This document shows, piece after piece, positions 34,975-44,380 of a stretch of 64,000 bases of DNA. The stretch comes from Wocania arenilitoris. GTDB lineage: Bacteria; Bacteroidota; Bacteroidia; Flavobacteriales; Flavobacteriaceae. The position numbers and the translations under genes are program-made. Each line of letters opens with the position of its first letter. The first letter of the stretch is position 1. Location: positions 1 through 64,000 of the forward strand of contig NZ_JAKKDU010000016.1 in the NCBI RefSeq assembly GCF_021728535.1. Reading direction: 5' to 3'. The notes beneath the pieces are model-generated. The model saw nothing but the letters and a program-made list of their open reading frames with translations, did not search any database and was not told the origin of the DNA.

Positions 34975-35616
34975 ATGAATTTTGATAAATTTTTAAAATC
35001 TATATCAGCCATAGAAAATATACCGCTTCCAGCCGAAGCATCTCACCTTAAAATGGTACCACCATTTCGTAGGGAATTATTACGTCAACAAAAAAATGCT
35101 ATTAAAAATGCTAAAGAAGCTGGTGTTATAGCTTTGTTTTATCCGAATAAAGACTTTAAAGCAACCCTAGTTTTAATTTTAAGAAAAACCTATAATGGTG
35201 TGCATTCAGCACAAGTAGGGTTTCCTGGCGGTAAGTTAGAACTTGAAGATAATTCGTTGCAAGATGCTGCAGTTAGGGAAACTTTTGAGGAAATAGGTGT
35301 GCCCATAAAAGATATAGAAGTTGTAAAAAAATTAACCCAAGTTTATATACCGCCAAGTAATTTTTATGTGCAATCGTTTATTGCGATTTCTTATAAAACG
35401 CCAAAATTTATTAAGCAAGAAGATGAAGTTGAAGCCATTATAGAAGTAGATTTACTACATTTTTTAGACGATAATCTACTTATTACAAAAAAAGTTTCAA
35501 CATCCTATAGTGTTGATGTTGAGGTGCCTGCTTTTAAATTAAATAATTATACAGTTTGGGGAGCTACTGCAATGATACTTAGCGAAATTAAAGATATGTT
35601 AAAGCAAATCATGTAG
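34975..35616 (+). CDS. Nudix hydrolase, CoA pyrophosphatase type
   Basis: A 213-residue cytoplasmic Nudix enzyme. The box reads FPGGKLELEDNSLQDAAV followed by RETFEEIG, with the spacing of NudL-type CoA pyrophosphatases, and the PPFRRELL and QVGFPGGK segments support that group. It would split CoA or acyl-CoA into 4'-phosphopantetheine and 3',5'-ADP. It ends 59 bases before the acyltransferase gene on the same strand; the two could share a transcript, although a -7 box (TACATTTG, 35631-35638) sits between them. Confidence 0.88.
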   Translation: MNFDKFLKSISAIENIPLPAEASHLKMVPPFRRELLRQQKNAIKNAKEAGVIALFYPNKDFKATLVLILRKTYNGVHSAQVGFPGGKLELEDNSLQDAAVRETFEEIGVPIKDIEVVKKLTQVYIPPSNFYVQSFIAISYKTPKFIKQEDEVEAIIEVDLLHFLDDNLLITKKVSTSYSVDVEVPAFKLNNYTVWGATAMILSEIKDMLKQIM

Positions 35617-35675
35617 TTTGCAAGATTTATTACATTTGTAGCAACTAACTAACCAATTGATTTGACGCGTGATTT

Positions 35676-36473
35676 ATGGGATTATTTAAAAAAAATCCAT
35701 TCGGACATATACTTTTTGTAAAAAAATGGCTTATTAGAATACTCGGAGTTATAACGCACAGACGTTTTAGAGGCTTCAATGAGTTACAAATAGAAGGCTC
35801 TGAAATTATTAAAGCCTTGCCAGATACAAACGTACTATTTATTTCAAATCATCAAACCTATTTTGCCGATGTGGTATCTATGTTTCATGTATTTAACGCG
35901 AGTTTAAGTGGTCGTGTAGACTCTATAAAAAATGTTGGCTATCTATGGAATCCTAAGCTCAACATTTATTATGTAGCAGCTAAAGAAACCATGAAATCGG
36001 GATTATTGCCAAAAATTCTAGCTTATGTAGGGTCTGTTAGTATAGAGCGGACTTGGAGAGCAGAAGGAAAAGATATTAATAGACAGGTTAAAATGAGTGA
36101 TATCTCAAATATTGGAAAAGCACTCGATGATGGTTGGGTAATTACGTTTCCGCAAGGTACAACAACACCCTTTAAGCCTATTCGTAAAGGTACAGCGCAT
36201 ATCATTAAACGTTATAAACCTATTGTTGTACCTATTGTTATAGATGGGTTTAGAAGGTCTTTTGATAAAAAAGGATTGCGTATAAAAAAGAAAAATATAC
36301 TTCAGAGTTTTGAAATAAAACAGCCTTTAGATATCGATTATGATAATGAGTCTATAAATGAGATTGTTGAAAAAATAGAATATGCTATCGAGCAACACCC
36401 GTCTTTTTTAAAAGTTATTTCTCAAAAAGAGTTAGAAGCTTTAGAAGCATTAAATAAAAAGCGTGAGTGGTAA
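35676..36473 (+). CDS. 1-acylglycerol-3-phosphate acyltransferase-like protein
   Basis: A 265-residue PlsC-type acyltransferase with NHQTYFAD at 58-65 and the FPQGTTTPFKPIRKGTAHI block at about 154-172, the EGT-type substrate motif. It probably acylates a lysophospholipid or related lipid at the inner membrane. The first motif is unusual: His59 and Asp65 are separated by five residues instead of the usual four (HX4D), although the surrounding sequence is clearly homologous. I believe this variant is common in a Bacteroidota subgroup. Confidence 0.82.
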   Translation: MGLFKKNPFGHILFVKKWLIRILGVITHRRFRGFNELQIEGSEIIKALPDTNVLFISNHQTYFADVVSMFHVFNASLSGRVDSIKNVGYLWNPKLNIYYVAAKETMKSGLLPKILAYVGSVSIERTWRAEGKDINRQVKMSDISNIGKALDDGWVITFPQGTTTPFKPIRKGTAHIIKRYKPIVVPIVIDGFRRSFDKKGLRIKKKNILQSFEIKQPLDIDYDNESINEIVEKIEYAIEQHPSFLKVISQKELEALEALNKKREW

Positions 36474-36504
36474 CTCTTAAATAGGTAAACTTGTTTGATT
36501 TTGA

Positions 36505-37098
36505 ATGAAAGGGATAGTAAAAGCAAATACTGTTGATAAATATTTATGTTCTATTCGTTTTCAAATAGTAAAGCTAGTTGAGTCTAATTCTACAGTAATA
36601 GAATATGGTTGTGGGAACGGAGATTTACTCTTTAAACTGTCTGTAAAAATTAAAGAAGGAATTGGTGTCGATAAATCTAAACAACTAATATCATTTGCTA
36701 AAAATCAAGTAATTGAAAACCAAATAAAGAATCTTGAATTTAGATTATTAGATGTATTGCAAGATGCTTATTCGGTGCCAAAGATGGACTATTCTATAGT
36801 AAGTCTTCTATTTCATATTCTACCATGGGAAAAATCGGTTGAGTTAGTTGAAAAACTTATAGCGACATCAGAAACAATAATTATTTGTGGTTTCTGTAAA
36901 CCAAATAACATAAAACAAAAAATACTTCTATGGTGCGACCAAAGATTCACAGGACATTATTCTAACTTTTTAAATTATAGTAGAAATGGATTCACAGAAG
37001 GACTACTGAATTCAATAAAGCATATAAAATATAATAAGATAGATACGTTTGATCCTGTTATTAAAATTTATAAAATTACAAAAGAGGACATTAATTAG
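36505..37098 (+). CDS. Class I SAM-dependent methyltransferase
   Basis: A 197-residue Rossmann-fold methyltransferase. Motif I is VIEYGCGNGDLLFKL near residue 31, with GIGVDKSKQLI as the acidic ribose-binding strand and DYSIVSLLFHILPW as motif IV. No substrate-binding domain is recognisable, so the target is unknown. It starts 31 bases after the acyltransferase gene, which suggests cotranscription. Confidence 0.75.
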   Translation: MKGIVKANTVDKYLCSIRFQIVKLVESNSTVIEYGCGNGDLLFKLSVKIKEGIGVDKSKQLISFAKNQVIENQIKNLEFRLLDVLQDAYSVPKMDYSIVSLLFHILPWEKSVELVEKLIATSETIIICGFCKPNNIKQKILLWCDQRFTGHYSNFLNYSRNGFTEGLLNSIKHIKYNKIDTFDPVIKIYKITKEDIN

Positions 37099-37222
37099 AT
37101 GCATTCAAGTTTAAACAAGCCTTTTTGTTTTTCTTCAAACACAGTTAATAACTCCTAATAAATCCCTTTTTAAAACCACACCAAAATAGCTATTTTGCAC
37201 TTTTGTTTTAAAAAAGAATAAA

Positions 37223-39514
37223 GTGAAAGTCTGTATCGCAGAAAAACCTAGTGTAGCCCGCGAAATTGCCTCTGTTTTAGGTGCAAATACAAAACACGAT
37301 GGGTATTATGAAGGCAATGGTTATGCGGTAACCTATACTTTTGGGCACTTATGTACGCTTAAAGAGCCTAATGATTATAAATCTTATTGGAAAAGTTGGG
37401 ACTTAAATAACTTGCCTATGTTGCCTGAAAAGTTTGAAACTAAAGTGGTTGCAAACTCGGGAATTCAAAAGCAATTCAAAATTGTAAAAAGTCTATTCGA
37501 TAAAGCCGAAGTGGTTATAAATTGTGGTGATGCGGGGCAAGAAGGGGAGCTCATTCAACGTTGGGTAATGAATGAAGCTAATTATAAAGGCGAAGTACAG
37601 CGCTTATGGATTTCGTCGTTAACTACCGAAGCTATTAAAGAAGGTTTCCAAAATCTAAAACCAGCAACAGATTACGATAATTTATATTATGCAGGATTTT
37701 CTAGAGCCATTGGAGATTGGCTTTTAGGAATGAACGCCACTAGATTATACACTGTAAAACATGGTGGTTACAAACAAGTATTATCTGTTGGTCGTGTGCA
37801 AACACCAACGTTGGCTATGGTTGTTAATCGTTTTAAAGAAATAGAAAATTTTAAACCACAACCGTATTGGGAATTACAAACACTTTATAGAAATACACTT
37901 TTTAGTTATGAAGAGGGGCGCTTTCTTAAAAAGGAAGATGGCGAAGCTTTGTCAAATAAAGTAAAAGAAAGTAATTTTGAGATTGAATCTATTACCAAAA
38001 AGAAAGGAAAAGAATACGCCCCTAAACTCTTCGATTTAACAGGCTTGCAAGTGTATTGTAATACGAAATTTGGATTTTCGGCAGATGAAACCCTAAAGAT
38101 TGTTCAGAGGTTGTACGAGCAAAAGGTAGTTACTTACCCTAGAGTAGATACTACGTTTTTACCAAATGATGTATATCCTAAAGTTGCAGGTATTCTTCAA
38201 AAGCTAACAAATTATTCAAAACTAACGCAGCCACTTTTAGGAAAAAAAATAAAAAAGTCTTCCAAAGTTTTTAATGATAAAAAAGTGACTGATCACCATG
38301 CGATTATTCCAACGGGGATTCAAATTAATTTGCAATACAACCAGCAACAAGTTTACGATATTATTGTAAAACGGTTTATTGCTGTTTTTTATGATGAATG
38401 TATTGTGTCAAATACCACGGTTTTAGGTAGTGCTTCAAAAGTAGTTTTTAAAACCACGGGAAAAGAAATTTTGGAAAAAGGTTGGCGTATCGTATTTGAA
38501 AATCCAAATGCAAAAGAAAAAGAATCTGGGATTTTACCAGCTTTTGAAAAGGGAGAAAAGGGGCCGCATGAACCCTCGTTTTTAGAAAAAGAAACCAAAC
38601 CACCAAACCAGTTTACAGAAGCCTCTTTGCTACGTGCTATGGAAACAGCAGGAAAGCAAGTTGATGACGAAGAATTACGCGATTTAATGAAAGAAAATGG
38701 TATTGGAAGACCATCTACACGGGCTAATATTATTGAAACCCTTTTTAAAAGAAAATATATAAAACGCAATAAAAAGCAGGTGTTGCCAACGATTACTGGT
38801 ATTCAGTTGATTGGCACGATTCAAAATAAACTACTAAAATCTGCAGAATTAACAGGCTCGTGGGAAAAACAATTAAAGGATATTGAAAAGGGCGAGTTTA
38901 GCGCAGGTGCCTTTATAAAAAACATGAAACGTATGGTTGATGCTTTGGTGTACGAAGTGCGTAGCGAAACCAAACGTGCCAATATTTCGCAGGCTACAGT
39001 AATTAAAAATAGAACTGCAAAAACTGCAGCAGTAAAACAAGCAGGAATTGTTGCAGAGGGTTGCCCTAAATGTAAAAAAGGACAACTTTTAAAAGGAAAT
39101 ACAGCCTATGGCTGCAATGCTTATAAATTAGGTTGTGATTTTGTGTTGCCTTTTAAGTTTTTAGATAAAAAAATTTCTGAAAAACAGTTTGTTAGGCTGC
39201 TAAAAAAAGGAAGTACAGTTAATTTGAAAGGCTTTAAAACAGAAACAGGAACTGTTGAAGGTTTGTTGCGTTTTGATAATGATTTTAAATTAAAATTAGA
39301 ACCCAAAAAAACTTCTACTAAAGGGAAAACAGACGAATTATTTTGTCCTAAATGTAAAAAAGGAACCATTATAAAAGGTAAAACTGCCTATGGTTGTACT
39401 GGTTATAAAACGGGATGTGATTTTAAAATGACTTTTGATGCTGTAAGAGAAAAAATAAACGGACAAGCACCTACAAAAGAGCTTGTACATAAAATTTTAA
39501 ATGGAAGCGTTTAA
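37223..39514 (+). CDS. topB: DNA topoisomerase III
   Basis: A 763-residue type IA topoisomerase that relaxes and decatenates DNA through a 5'-phosphotyrosine. The Toprim domain opens with KVCIAEKPSVAREIASVLG and has NCGDAGQEGELI. The gate region contains SVGRVQTPTLAMVV and the active tyrosine, about residue 305, in VTYPRVDTTFLP. Two C-terminal zinc-ribbon-like repeats follow (CPKCKKG...YGCNAYKLGCDF and CPKCKKG...YGCTGYKTGCDF). The start is GTG; no better ATG precedes it. The stop overlaps the next gene by 14 bases. Confidence 0.94.
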   Translation: MKVCIAEKPSVAREIASVLGANTKHDGYYEGNGYAVTYTFGHLCTLKEPNDYKSYWKSWDLNNLPMLPEKFETKVVANSGIQKQFKIVKSLFDKAEVVINCGDAGQEGELIQRWVMNEANYKGEVQRLWISSLTTEAIKEGFQNLKPATDYDNLYYAGFSRAIGDWLLGMNATRLYTVKHGGYKQVLSVGRVQTPTLAMVVNRFKEIENFKPQPYWELQTLYRNTLFSYEEGRFLKKEDGEALSNKVKESNFEIESITKKKGKEYAPKLFDLTGLQVYCNTKFGFSADETLKIVQRLYEQKVVTYPRVDTTFLPNDVYPKVAGILQKLTNYSKLTQPLLGKKIKKSSKVFNDKKVTDHHAIIPTGIQINLQYNQQQVYDIIVKRFIAVFYDECIVSNTTVLGSASKVVFKTTGKEILEKGWRIVFENPNAKEKESGILPAFEKGEKGPHEPSFLEKETKPPNQFTEASLLRAMETAGKQVDDEELRDLMKENGIGRPSTRANIIETLFKRKYIKRNKKQVLPTITGIQLIGTIQNKLLKSAELTGSWEKQLKDIEKGEFSAGAFIKNMKRMVDALVYEVRSETKRANISQATVIKNRTAKTAAVKQAGIVAEGCPKCKKGQLLKGNTAYGCNAYKLGCDFVLPFKFLDKKISEKQFVRLLKKGSTVNLKGFKTETGTVEGLLRFDNDFKLKLEPKKTSTKGKTDELFCPKCKKGTIIKGKTAYGCTGYKTGCDFKMTFDAVREKINGQAPTKELVHKILNGSV

Positions 39515-40088
39515 AGTAAATCATAAACATTTTATTATTTACAAACCTTATGGGTATTTAAGCCAGTTTATTAGTAATGCTAATAAACAACGCAATAAAA
39601 AATTTCTTGGAGAGCTTTATAATTTTCCTGAAAACGCCATGGCAATTGGTCGTTTAGACGAAAAATCGGAAGGGTTGTTATTAATCACTACAGATGGTAA
39701 AATGAGCGATTTTGTAAATAGTCAAAAAGTAGAAAAGGAATATTATGCACAAGTTGATGGTGATATTTCTACAAAAGTGATTGAGCAATTAAAGTTAGGT
39801 GTTAAAATTGGTTTTAATGGCACAAAGTATAAAACAAAACCCTGTAAGGTTTTTAAATTGAGTGATATACCAGATTTACCGAAGCGTTCTAAAAAAATTA
39901 GAGATGGAAGGCATGGTCCAACATCTTGGATATCAATTACGTTAAACGAAGGGAAGTTTCGTCAAGTTAGAAAAATGACATCAGCAGTTGGGTTTCCTAC
40001 ATTGCGACTAGTTAGAATTAGAGTTGGTAATATTAACCTTGGCGCGATGCAAGTTGGCGATGTTATTGAAGTTGATGAGTTCTTTTAA
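39501..40088 (+). CDS. RluE/RsuA-family rRNA pseudouridine synthase
   Basis: A 195-residue enzyme that converts a specific rRNA uridine to pseudouridine. The catalytic aspartate lies in AIGRLDEKSEGLLLITTDG, followed by KVEKEYYAQVDG and the C-terminal NEGKFRQVRKMTSAVGFPTL block; there is no S4 domain, as in RluE. The ATG lies inside the end of topB (14-base overlap), so the two are translationally coupled. Its tail overlaps the converging gene at 40085 by four bases. The exact rRNA position cannot be read. Confidence 0.9.
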   Translation: MEAFKVNHKHFIIYKPYGYLSQFISNANKQRNKKFLGELYNFPENAMAIGRLDEKSEGLLLITTDGKMSDFVNSQKVEKEYYAQVDGDISTKVIEQLKLGVKIGFNGTKYKTKPCKVFKLSDIPDLPKRSKKIRDGRHGPTSWISITLNEGKFRQVRKMTSAVGFPTLRLVRIRVGNINLGAMQVGDVIEVDEFF

Positions 40089-40726
40089 GTTTCTAATCGT
40101 TTAAGTTCTTTGTAATTTCTATTTAAGTGCTTTAATAAAATGCCATAAATTAACCAGTAAAACAATAGCAAAATACCAATTACAGTAGCCAAAATTAAAA
40201 TGCTAACAATAATAATAGCTGCATAAAATTTAAAAACCTCTCCATTTGCTGATGCTTGTTGTAGTTTGGTTCCAATATCTGCATCATGATTTAGCGTGTA
40301 TGATGCCCCTAGAATAGTACCAATAACAAGAGAAGCTAAATTGAATATAACATAATATTTTACTGTTTTTCTTGTTTTTAAAATATTCTCCATTAAGGCT
40401 TTTGAGTTGTCTGTTGCAGATATGTTTTTGTAATTTTTATAGAATAAATAAAAGAAATATATAAGAATTAGATAGCTAACAATGGTTATTGGAATTAATA
40501 TATGATCCATATTTAATTCTTCCATTTTTCCAGATAAAGATGAGCCTTTGAAAAACAAAGAAATAATTATCCAAAAGGCGAATTCAAGTAAGCTTATAAT
40601 AAAGATCCATTTTACAATGGAAGACGATTTTTTTAATATCATCTTATAAATTTCATCATAAGATAATTTAGGAAACTTATTATCATCCTTTTTCCAATCT
40701 TTTTTTAATAAATCTAATTCATCCAT
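40085..40726 (-). CDS. Four-helix membrane protein paired with an ECF sigma factor
   Basis: A 213-residue membrane protein with a charged cytoplasmic N-terminus (MDELDLLKKDWKKDD) and four hydrophobic segments at about 36-58, 75-95, 120-142 and 165-192. It starts four bases after the ECF sigma gene. Such small membrane partners frequently act as anti-sigma factors in Bacteroidota; no anti-sigma domain is recognisable here, so that role is only inferred from position and topology. Confidence 0.65.
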   Translation of the reverse strand: MDELDLLKKDWKKDDNKFPKLSYDEIYKMILKKSSSIVKWIFIISLLEFAFWIIISLFFKGSSLSGKMEELNMDHILIPITIVSYLILIYFFYLFYKNYKNISATDNSKALMENILKTRKTVKYYVIFNLASLVIGTILGASYTLNHDADIGTKLQQASANGEVFKFYAAIIIVSILILATVIGILLLFYWLIYGILLKHLNRNYKELKRLET

Positions 40727-40730
40727 AATG

Positions 40731-41225
40731 TTACGGATTTAGTATGGTTCTTAGTTTTGTTTTAATTCTATTCATCTTCACACGCGCATTTACTTCACTA
40801 ATACCTAATGTTTCACTTATTTCTTTATAATCTTTGTCTTCCAAATACAAGAAAACAAGGGCTTTTTCAATGTCATTTAACCTATGTACCGCTTTGTAAA
40901 GCACTTTTAACTGTTGTTCTTCGGTGTCATCATAATCTTCAGCCTTTATTTTAAACTCAACGCCTTCAAAATTTTGAGTGCTTATTCGGCGTTTCGATTT
41001 TCTGTAAAGTGTAATTGCTGTATTTAATCCAACACGATACATCCAAGTGCTAAATTTAGCATCACCACGAAATTTCGGGTAGGCTTTCCAAAGTTGTATG
41101 GTTATCTCTTGAAATAAATCGTTATGTGCATCGTAATTATTAGTATACAAACGGCAAACTTTGTGTACAATATTTTGATGCTTTTCTAGCAATTCAACAA
41201 AACTATGTTCTAGTTCTTTATTCAA
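40731..41225 (-). CDS. ECF-type RNA polymerase sigma factor
   Basis: A 164-residue sigma factor with region 2 (DAHNDLFQEITIQLWKAYPK, FSTWMYRVGLNTAI) and region 4 (LEDKDYKEISETLGISEVNA and RVKMNRIKTKLR). It starts at a TTG: the in-frame codon upstream is a stop, no ATG occurs until mid-domain, and family members begin at the same residue. This weak start may keep its level low. It is followed by the four-helix membrane protein, probably its regulator. I see no FecR domain at this locus. Confidence 0.88.
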   Translation of the reverse strand: MNKELEHSFVELLEKHQNIVHKVCRLYTNNYDAHNDLFQEITIQLWKAYPKFRGDAKFSTWMYRVGLNTAITLYRKSKRRISTQNFEGVEFKIKAEDYDDTEEQQLKVLYKAVHRLNDIEKALVFLYLEDKDYKEISETLGISEVNARVKMNRIKTKLRTILNP

Positions 41226-41312
41226 TTTGATGGTTTAGTTACACATGTAAGTAGCTTAAACATTTAAAATGTTACAGCAACTTAAAACAATATTTTTAAT
41301 TACAGAAAAAAA

Positions 41313-41981
41313 TCAAAATTGTTTTTTAATGCCAAAAACAATAAATAATTGAGCAATTGAGTAGGTAAACATAATACTAATGTTTGAAAAAGGCAATGGA
41401 CTATAAAATTTATTTAGCGCCAATAAACTATCTGAAGTTATAAAAAAAAGGGCACCTAAAAAAACTAAAATAAAACTGTTTTTTGGCACACTTCCCTCTC
41501 TGTAAAAGGCTGTAATTGCCATTAATAAAATAACTAACATGTACACAACAACAGGTAATAATAAATCGCCTACTCCATCCTTTAAAAAATAAAATAAAGT
41601 TGTTGCATAAATGAGTAAAAAAACAGAGAAATAAAATATATTTTTTGAGTTGTTTTTATGCTTCAAAAAAATTAAAATATACATAATATGCGCTATTAAA
41701 AATGCAACCAAACCACTTGCAAGAAAGGTAACAGATATGGTGTCAAACATTAAAAGCACGTCGCCAAACAATGAAAATGTTAATGCTAAAAGCGTTAACC
41801 ATTTTGTTTTTGCATCGAGATGTTTGCAATACTTTAAAAAGAATAAAATAAGAGATAATAAAATTAAAGGTTTTGTAAAATAATGATACGTGGTTAAACT
41901 TTTAAACGACACACAAATTAATTCTGCAATAACAATAATTGAGAAAATTAATGCGAATATTTTTTCTTTTTTGCTGAGCAT
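41313..41981 (-). CDS. YhhN-family lysoplasmalogenase
   Basis: A 222-residue membrane protein with about seven to eight helices. TYHYFTKPLILLSL, LTFSLFGDVLLMFD and FFITSDSLLALNKF contain the conserved Lys and Asp residues of the YhhN/TMEM86 family, which hydrolyse the vinyl-ether bond of lysoplasmalogens. The bacterial role is uncertain. Single gene, on the minus strand after the sigma pair. Confidence 0.85.
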   Translation of the reverse strand: MLSKKEKIFALIFSIIVIAELICVSFKSLTTYHYFTKPLILLSLILFFLKYCKHLDAKTKWLTLLALTFSLFGDVLLMFDTISVTFLASGLVAFLIAHIMYILIFLKHKNNSKNIFYFSVFLLIYATTLFYFLKDGVGDLLLPVVVYMLVILLMAITAFYREGSVPKNSFILVFLGALFFITSDSLLALNKFYSPLPFSNISIMFTYSIAQLFIVFGIKKQF

Positions 41982-42514
41982 TTAATAATCAATTTATTCA
42001 AATATATTCAATTCATCATTAAAATTTTACAATTCGGTTAGATTTAGTTTTTTCAAAACAAGTTAGTTTTCAGCTCAAATTATTATAAACAGAAAAGTTG
42101 CAATTCTTTTTTGTTGGTTTCTTTTGGACAATTAGTGAGGATAAAAAGAGTAATAGTTAGATAATTTGTAGGGTTTGTTTAACGGTTTGACATTAAGCGT
42201 AGTAAGATAGAAATTAAAACTTGCTTTTCGGTTAAATTATTGGCAAGTAAAATTTTTTTGGGTCAAGTAAATCGGCCCTTATTACACTTATGCATTGTTG
42301 TTATGTTGTTGTTTCTAAAAGTTTGAGTAAATTTAGTAAGTGTTTTGTAGCCCAGACAAACTAAACTTACATTGTAATTTTCACTAAGTATTTACTCGTT
42401 ATAAATAAGTTGTTGCTAAAGTCTAATTTTTTGATTCAATTGAGTTTATCTCTTAATATTAAATAAGTTAATGTGTGTTGTTTTTACTTTTAAAATACTA
42501 TTTTTTGAAGAGAT
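41982..42514. other. Intergenic stretch with repeat-like sequence
   Basis: No gene found in about 530 bases. Bases 42180-42360 include AACGGTTTGACATTAAGCG, TTATGCATTGTTGTTATG and the 17-base sequence AGTTTGAGTAAATTTAG (42320-42336) also found with one change at 1074-1090, so it is probably another degraded dispersed repeat. Confidence 0.4.
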
Positions 42515-43306
42515 TTATAAACCATTGAAAGTAAATATAAGATGTATTGTTCTATCATTCGCACCAAATGAGTAATGTCCACTAGCTATATACTCATTAT
42601 TTGAATTTCCTCCAATAGAAATCAATCTAAATTGAGTTGAATTATACGGTATAATAACAGCACTACTATAATAGCCACTTGCTGTATTTATATTTACTGT
42701 TGTTGGTAATGCATAAGCACCTACAATACTGTTGCTAAGTACACTAGTACCCGTATATGTTGTATGTTTAGCAGTGTCAAATTGTAATCCATTAGGTAGT
42801 GTAAAAAGGTAAGTGCCACTACCGTTTGATGCTCCAGAATTGGAGTCAGCTGCATATATCATTTTAACCTCTATTTCTCCATTAGGAAGAATGCGATGAC
42901 TAGCTATATCAAATTGACGAGTAGTAGCTTTTGTTGGATTTGTACCTGTACTAGATATTTGGAACCCTGCAGAATCATTTACCCAACTACCTGTACCACT
43001 TGTATTAATACGATTCCAAGCATTAGCATCCCAATAATAAAATCCCTTTATATAACCGTTAACCGAATCATCCACTGTTAAATATACTAATTGACCATTT
43101 TGAGAGCCTGAGACACCTAATGAATTTACGCGAGGCACTAAAACACCATCAGAACCAGTAACAGCTCCTAAGTGGTTAGTAGCTCTAATGTCTAGTGTAG
43201 TTTGTGGTGTGGTTGTACCAATACCAACTTGAGCAAAGGTTAAGTTAGATATTGCTATTAACATTATTGTTATAAATGTATTTATAACTTCTAATTTTTT
43301 ACACAT
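42515..43306 (-). CDS. Secreted protein with tail-fibre-like N-terminus
   Basis: A 263-residue exported protein: signal peptide to about residue 25 (LTFAQ), then VGIGTTTPQTTLDI, the conserved opening found in many Bacteroidota surface proteins related to phage tail-fibre or structural repeats, then a YWDANAWNRINTSG segment and a beta-rich C-terminal domain (MIYAADSNSGASNGSG, IHLIFTFNGL). No enzyme motif. Probably a surface or secreted structural protein. Divergent from tonB with a 191-base gap. Confidence 0.75.
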   Translation of the reverse strand: MCKKLEVINTFITIMLIAISNLTFAQVGIGTTTPQTTLDIRATNHLGAVTGSDGVLVPRVNSLGVSGSQNGQLVYLTVDDSVNGYIKGFYYWDANAWNRINTSGTGSWVNDSAGFQISSTGTNPTKATTRQFDIASHRILPNGEIEVKMIYAADSNSGASNGSGTYLFTLPNGLQFDTAKHTTYTGTSVLSNSIVGAYALPTTVNINTASGYYSSAVIIPYNSTQFRLISIGGNSNNEYIASGHYSFGANDRTIHLIFTFNGL

Positions 43307-43432
43307 CTTTAAAATATTTTGATCTTTATACTATTTGTTTCTTAATATAATGATGTTAAGCGTTAATCAAATTTAATTAATTTTTCTTACATAATCATGT
43401 TCTTTAAGCTCTTATTTAAAGTTAAGCTTAAC

Positions 43433-43476
43433 ATGACAAAAGTCATAGTATTTGGCTTGATATTAATATACTTTTA
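43433..43476 (+). promoter_or_regulatory. Regulated promoter of tonB: ATGACAAAAGTCAT-N22-TACTTTTA
   Basis: ATGACAAAAGTCAT at 43433-43446, exactly 22 bases, then TACTTTTA at 43469-43476, then 21 bases to the tonB ATG. Identical elements and gap occur at 2591-2548 on the minus strand. The 22-base spacers differ in sequence, so it is the elements and geometry that are kept. Confidence 0.6.
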
Positions 43477-43497
43477 GAAGTATAAAATGTGTGAGTC

Positions 43498-44226
43498 ATG
43501 AAACCTAAAAAGAATCCAGAATTAGAGATAGGACGCCATAGTAGCCTGTACTTTGCTATAGGTTTAAATGTGATGCTGTTTTTGTCTTGGCAAGCTTTAG
43601 AGTATAAAACTTACGATAAAGAACTTGTAACTATTGATGTGTTAAGTATTGATGAGGAATTAGATGAAGATATTCCTATTGTTAATATTGATGCACCACC
43701 ACCACCGCCACCACCCGCTGTAATACAAGAAGCTATTACAATTGTTGAAGATGTAGAAGAAGTTGAAGAAACTATAATTGAAAGTACCGAAGCAAACCAA
43801 TCTGATGCTCTTGAAGAACGTATTGTAGCCGTTAGCGATGTTGATGTTGAAGAAGTAGAAGAAGATGTTGAAGTGCCATTTGCAGCCATTGAGAATGTTC
43901 CTGTTTTTCCGGGTTGTGAAGGTCAACCAAAGAAAAAAATGAAAGATTGTTTTCAGAAAAAAATTCAAGAGCACATTGTAAAGAATTTTAAATACCCAGA
44001 CGTTGCTTTAGATATGAGTATACAAGGTCGAGTGTCTGTAATATTTGTTATAGATTCTAAAGGGCATACAACCAATGTAAGGTCAAGAGGTCCAGATAAG
44101 GTCTTAGAAACCGAAGCCGAAAGAATTATTGGCTTACTACCAAAAATGACACCTGGTAATCAACGTGGCAAACCTGTAAAAGTAAGTTATGCTGTACCTA
44201 TATTTTTTAAGCTATATGAAAGATAA
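43498..44226 (+). CDS. tonB: TonB-family energy transducer
   Basis: A 242-residue TonB-like protein. One N-terminal membrane helix (SSLYFAIGLNVMLFLSWQAL, about 14-33) anchors it in the inner membrane, a proline run (DAPPPPPPPAVI) and an acidic spacer rich in Glu and Val (VEDVEEVEETI) cross the periplasm, and the C-terminal TonB domain follows (FPGCEGQPKKKMKDCFQKKI, FKYPDVALDMSIQGRVSVIF, GNQRGKPVKVSYAVPIFFKL). It would pass proton-motive energy to outer-membrane receptors. ExbB/ExbD are not in the window. Confidence 0.92.
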   Translation: MKPKKNPELEIGRHSSLYFAIGLNVMLFLSWQALEYKTYDKELVTIDVLSIDEELDEDIPIVNIDAPPPPPPPAVIQEAITIVEDVEEVEETIIESTEANQSDALEERIVAVSDVDVEEVEEDVEVPFAAIENVPVFPGCEGQPKKKMKDCFQKKIQEHIVKNFKYPDVALDMSIQGRVSVIFVIDSKGHTTNVRSRGPDKVLETEAERIIGLLPKMTPGNQRGKPVKVSYAVPIFFKLYER

Positions 44227-44257
44227 AAAGGCTTATTAAATGGTTTTATATCAATGT

Positions 44258-44294
44258 AAAAAAAGGCGCCCTATTTTTTTAGGTTGCCTTTTTT
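44258..44294 (+). terminator. tonB terminator
   Basis: AAAAAAGGCGCCCTA, loop TTTTTT, TAGGTTGCCTTTTTT: a stem with one mismatch and one G-T pair followed by Ts, about 30 bases after the tonB stop. Confidence 0.75.
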
Positions 44295-44380
44295 AGTTTT
44301 AATTTTACCTATTAACGTAAGTTCAATATAATTTATCTTTAAAATGCCTGTCATTCATCAAATTAATTGTCTATGTCAGG

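Noticed and set aside
38389-38769. A 126-codon frame antisense to topB
   Set aside because: It is the complement of conserved topoisomerase coding sequence and shows no domain of its own.
43611-43974. Two long open frames on the minus strand inside tonB
   Set aside because: They arise from the proline and Glu/Val repeats of tonB read backwards (Ser/Thr-rich or Asn-rich low complexity) and have no independent support.
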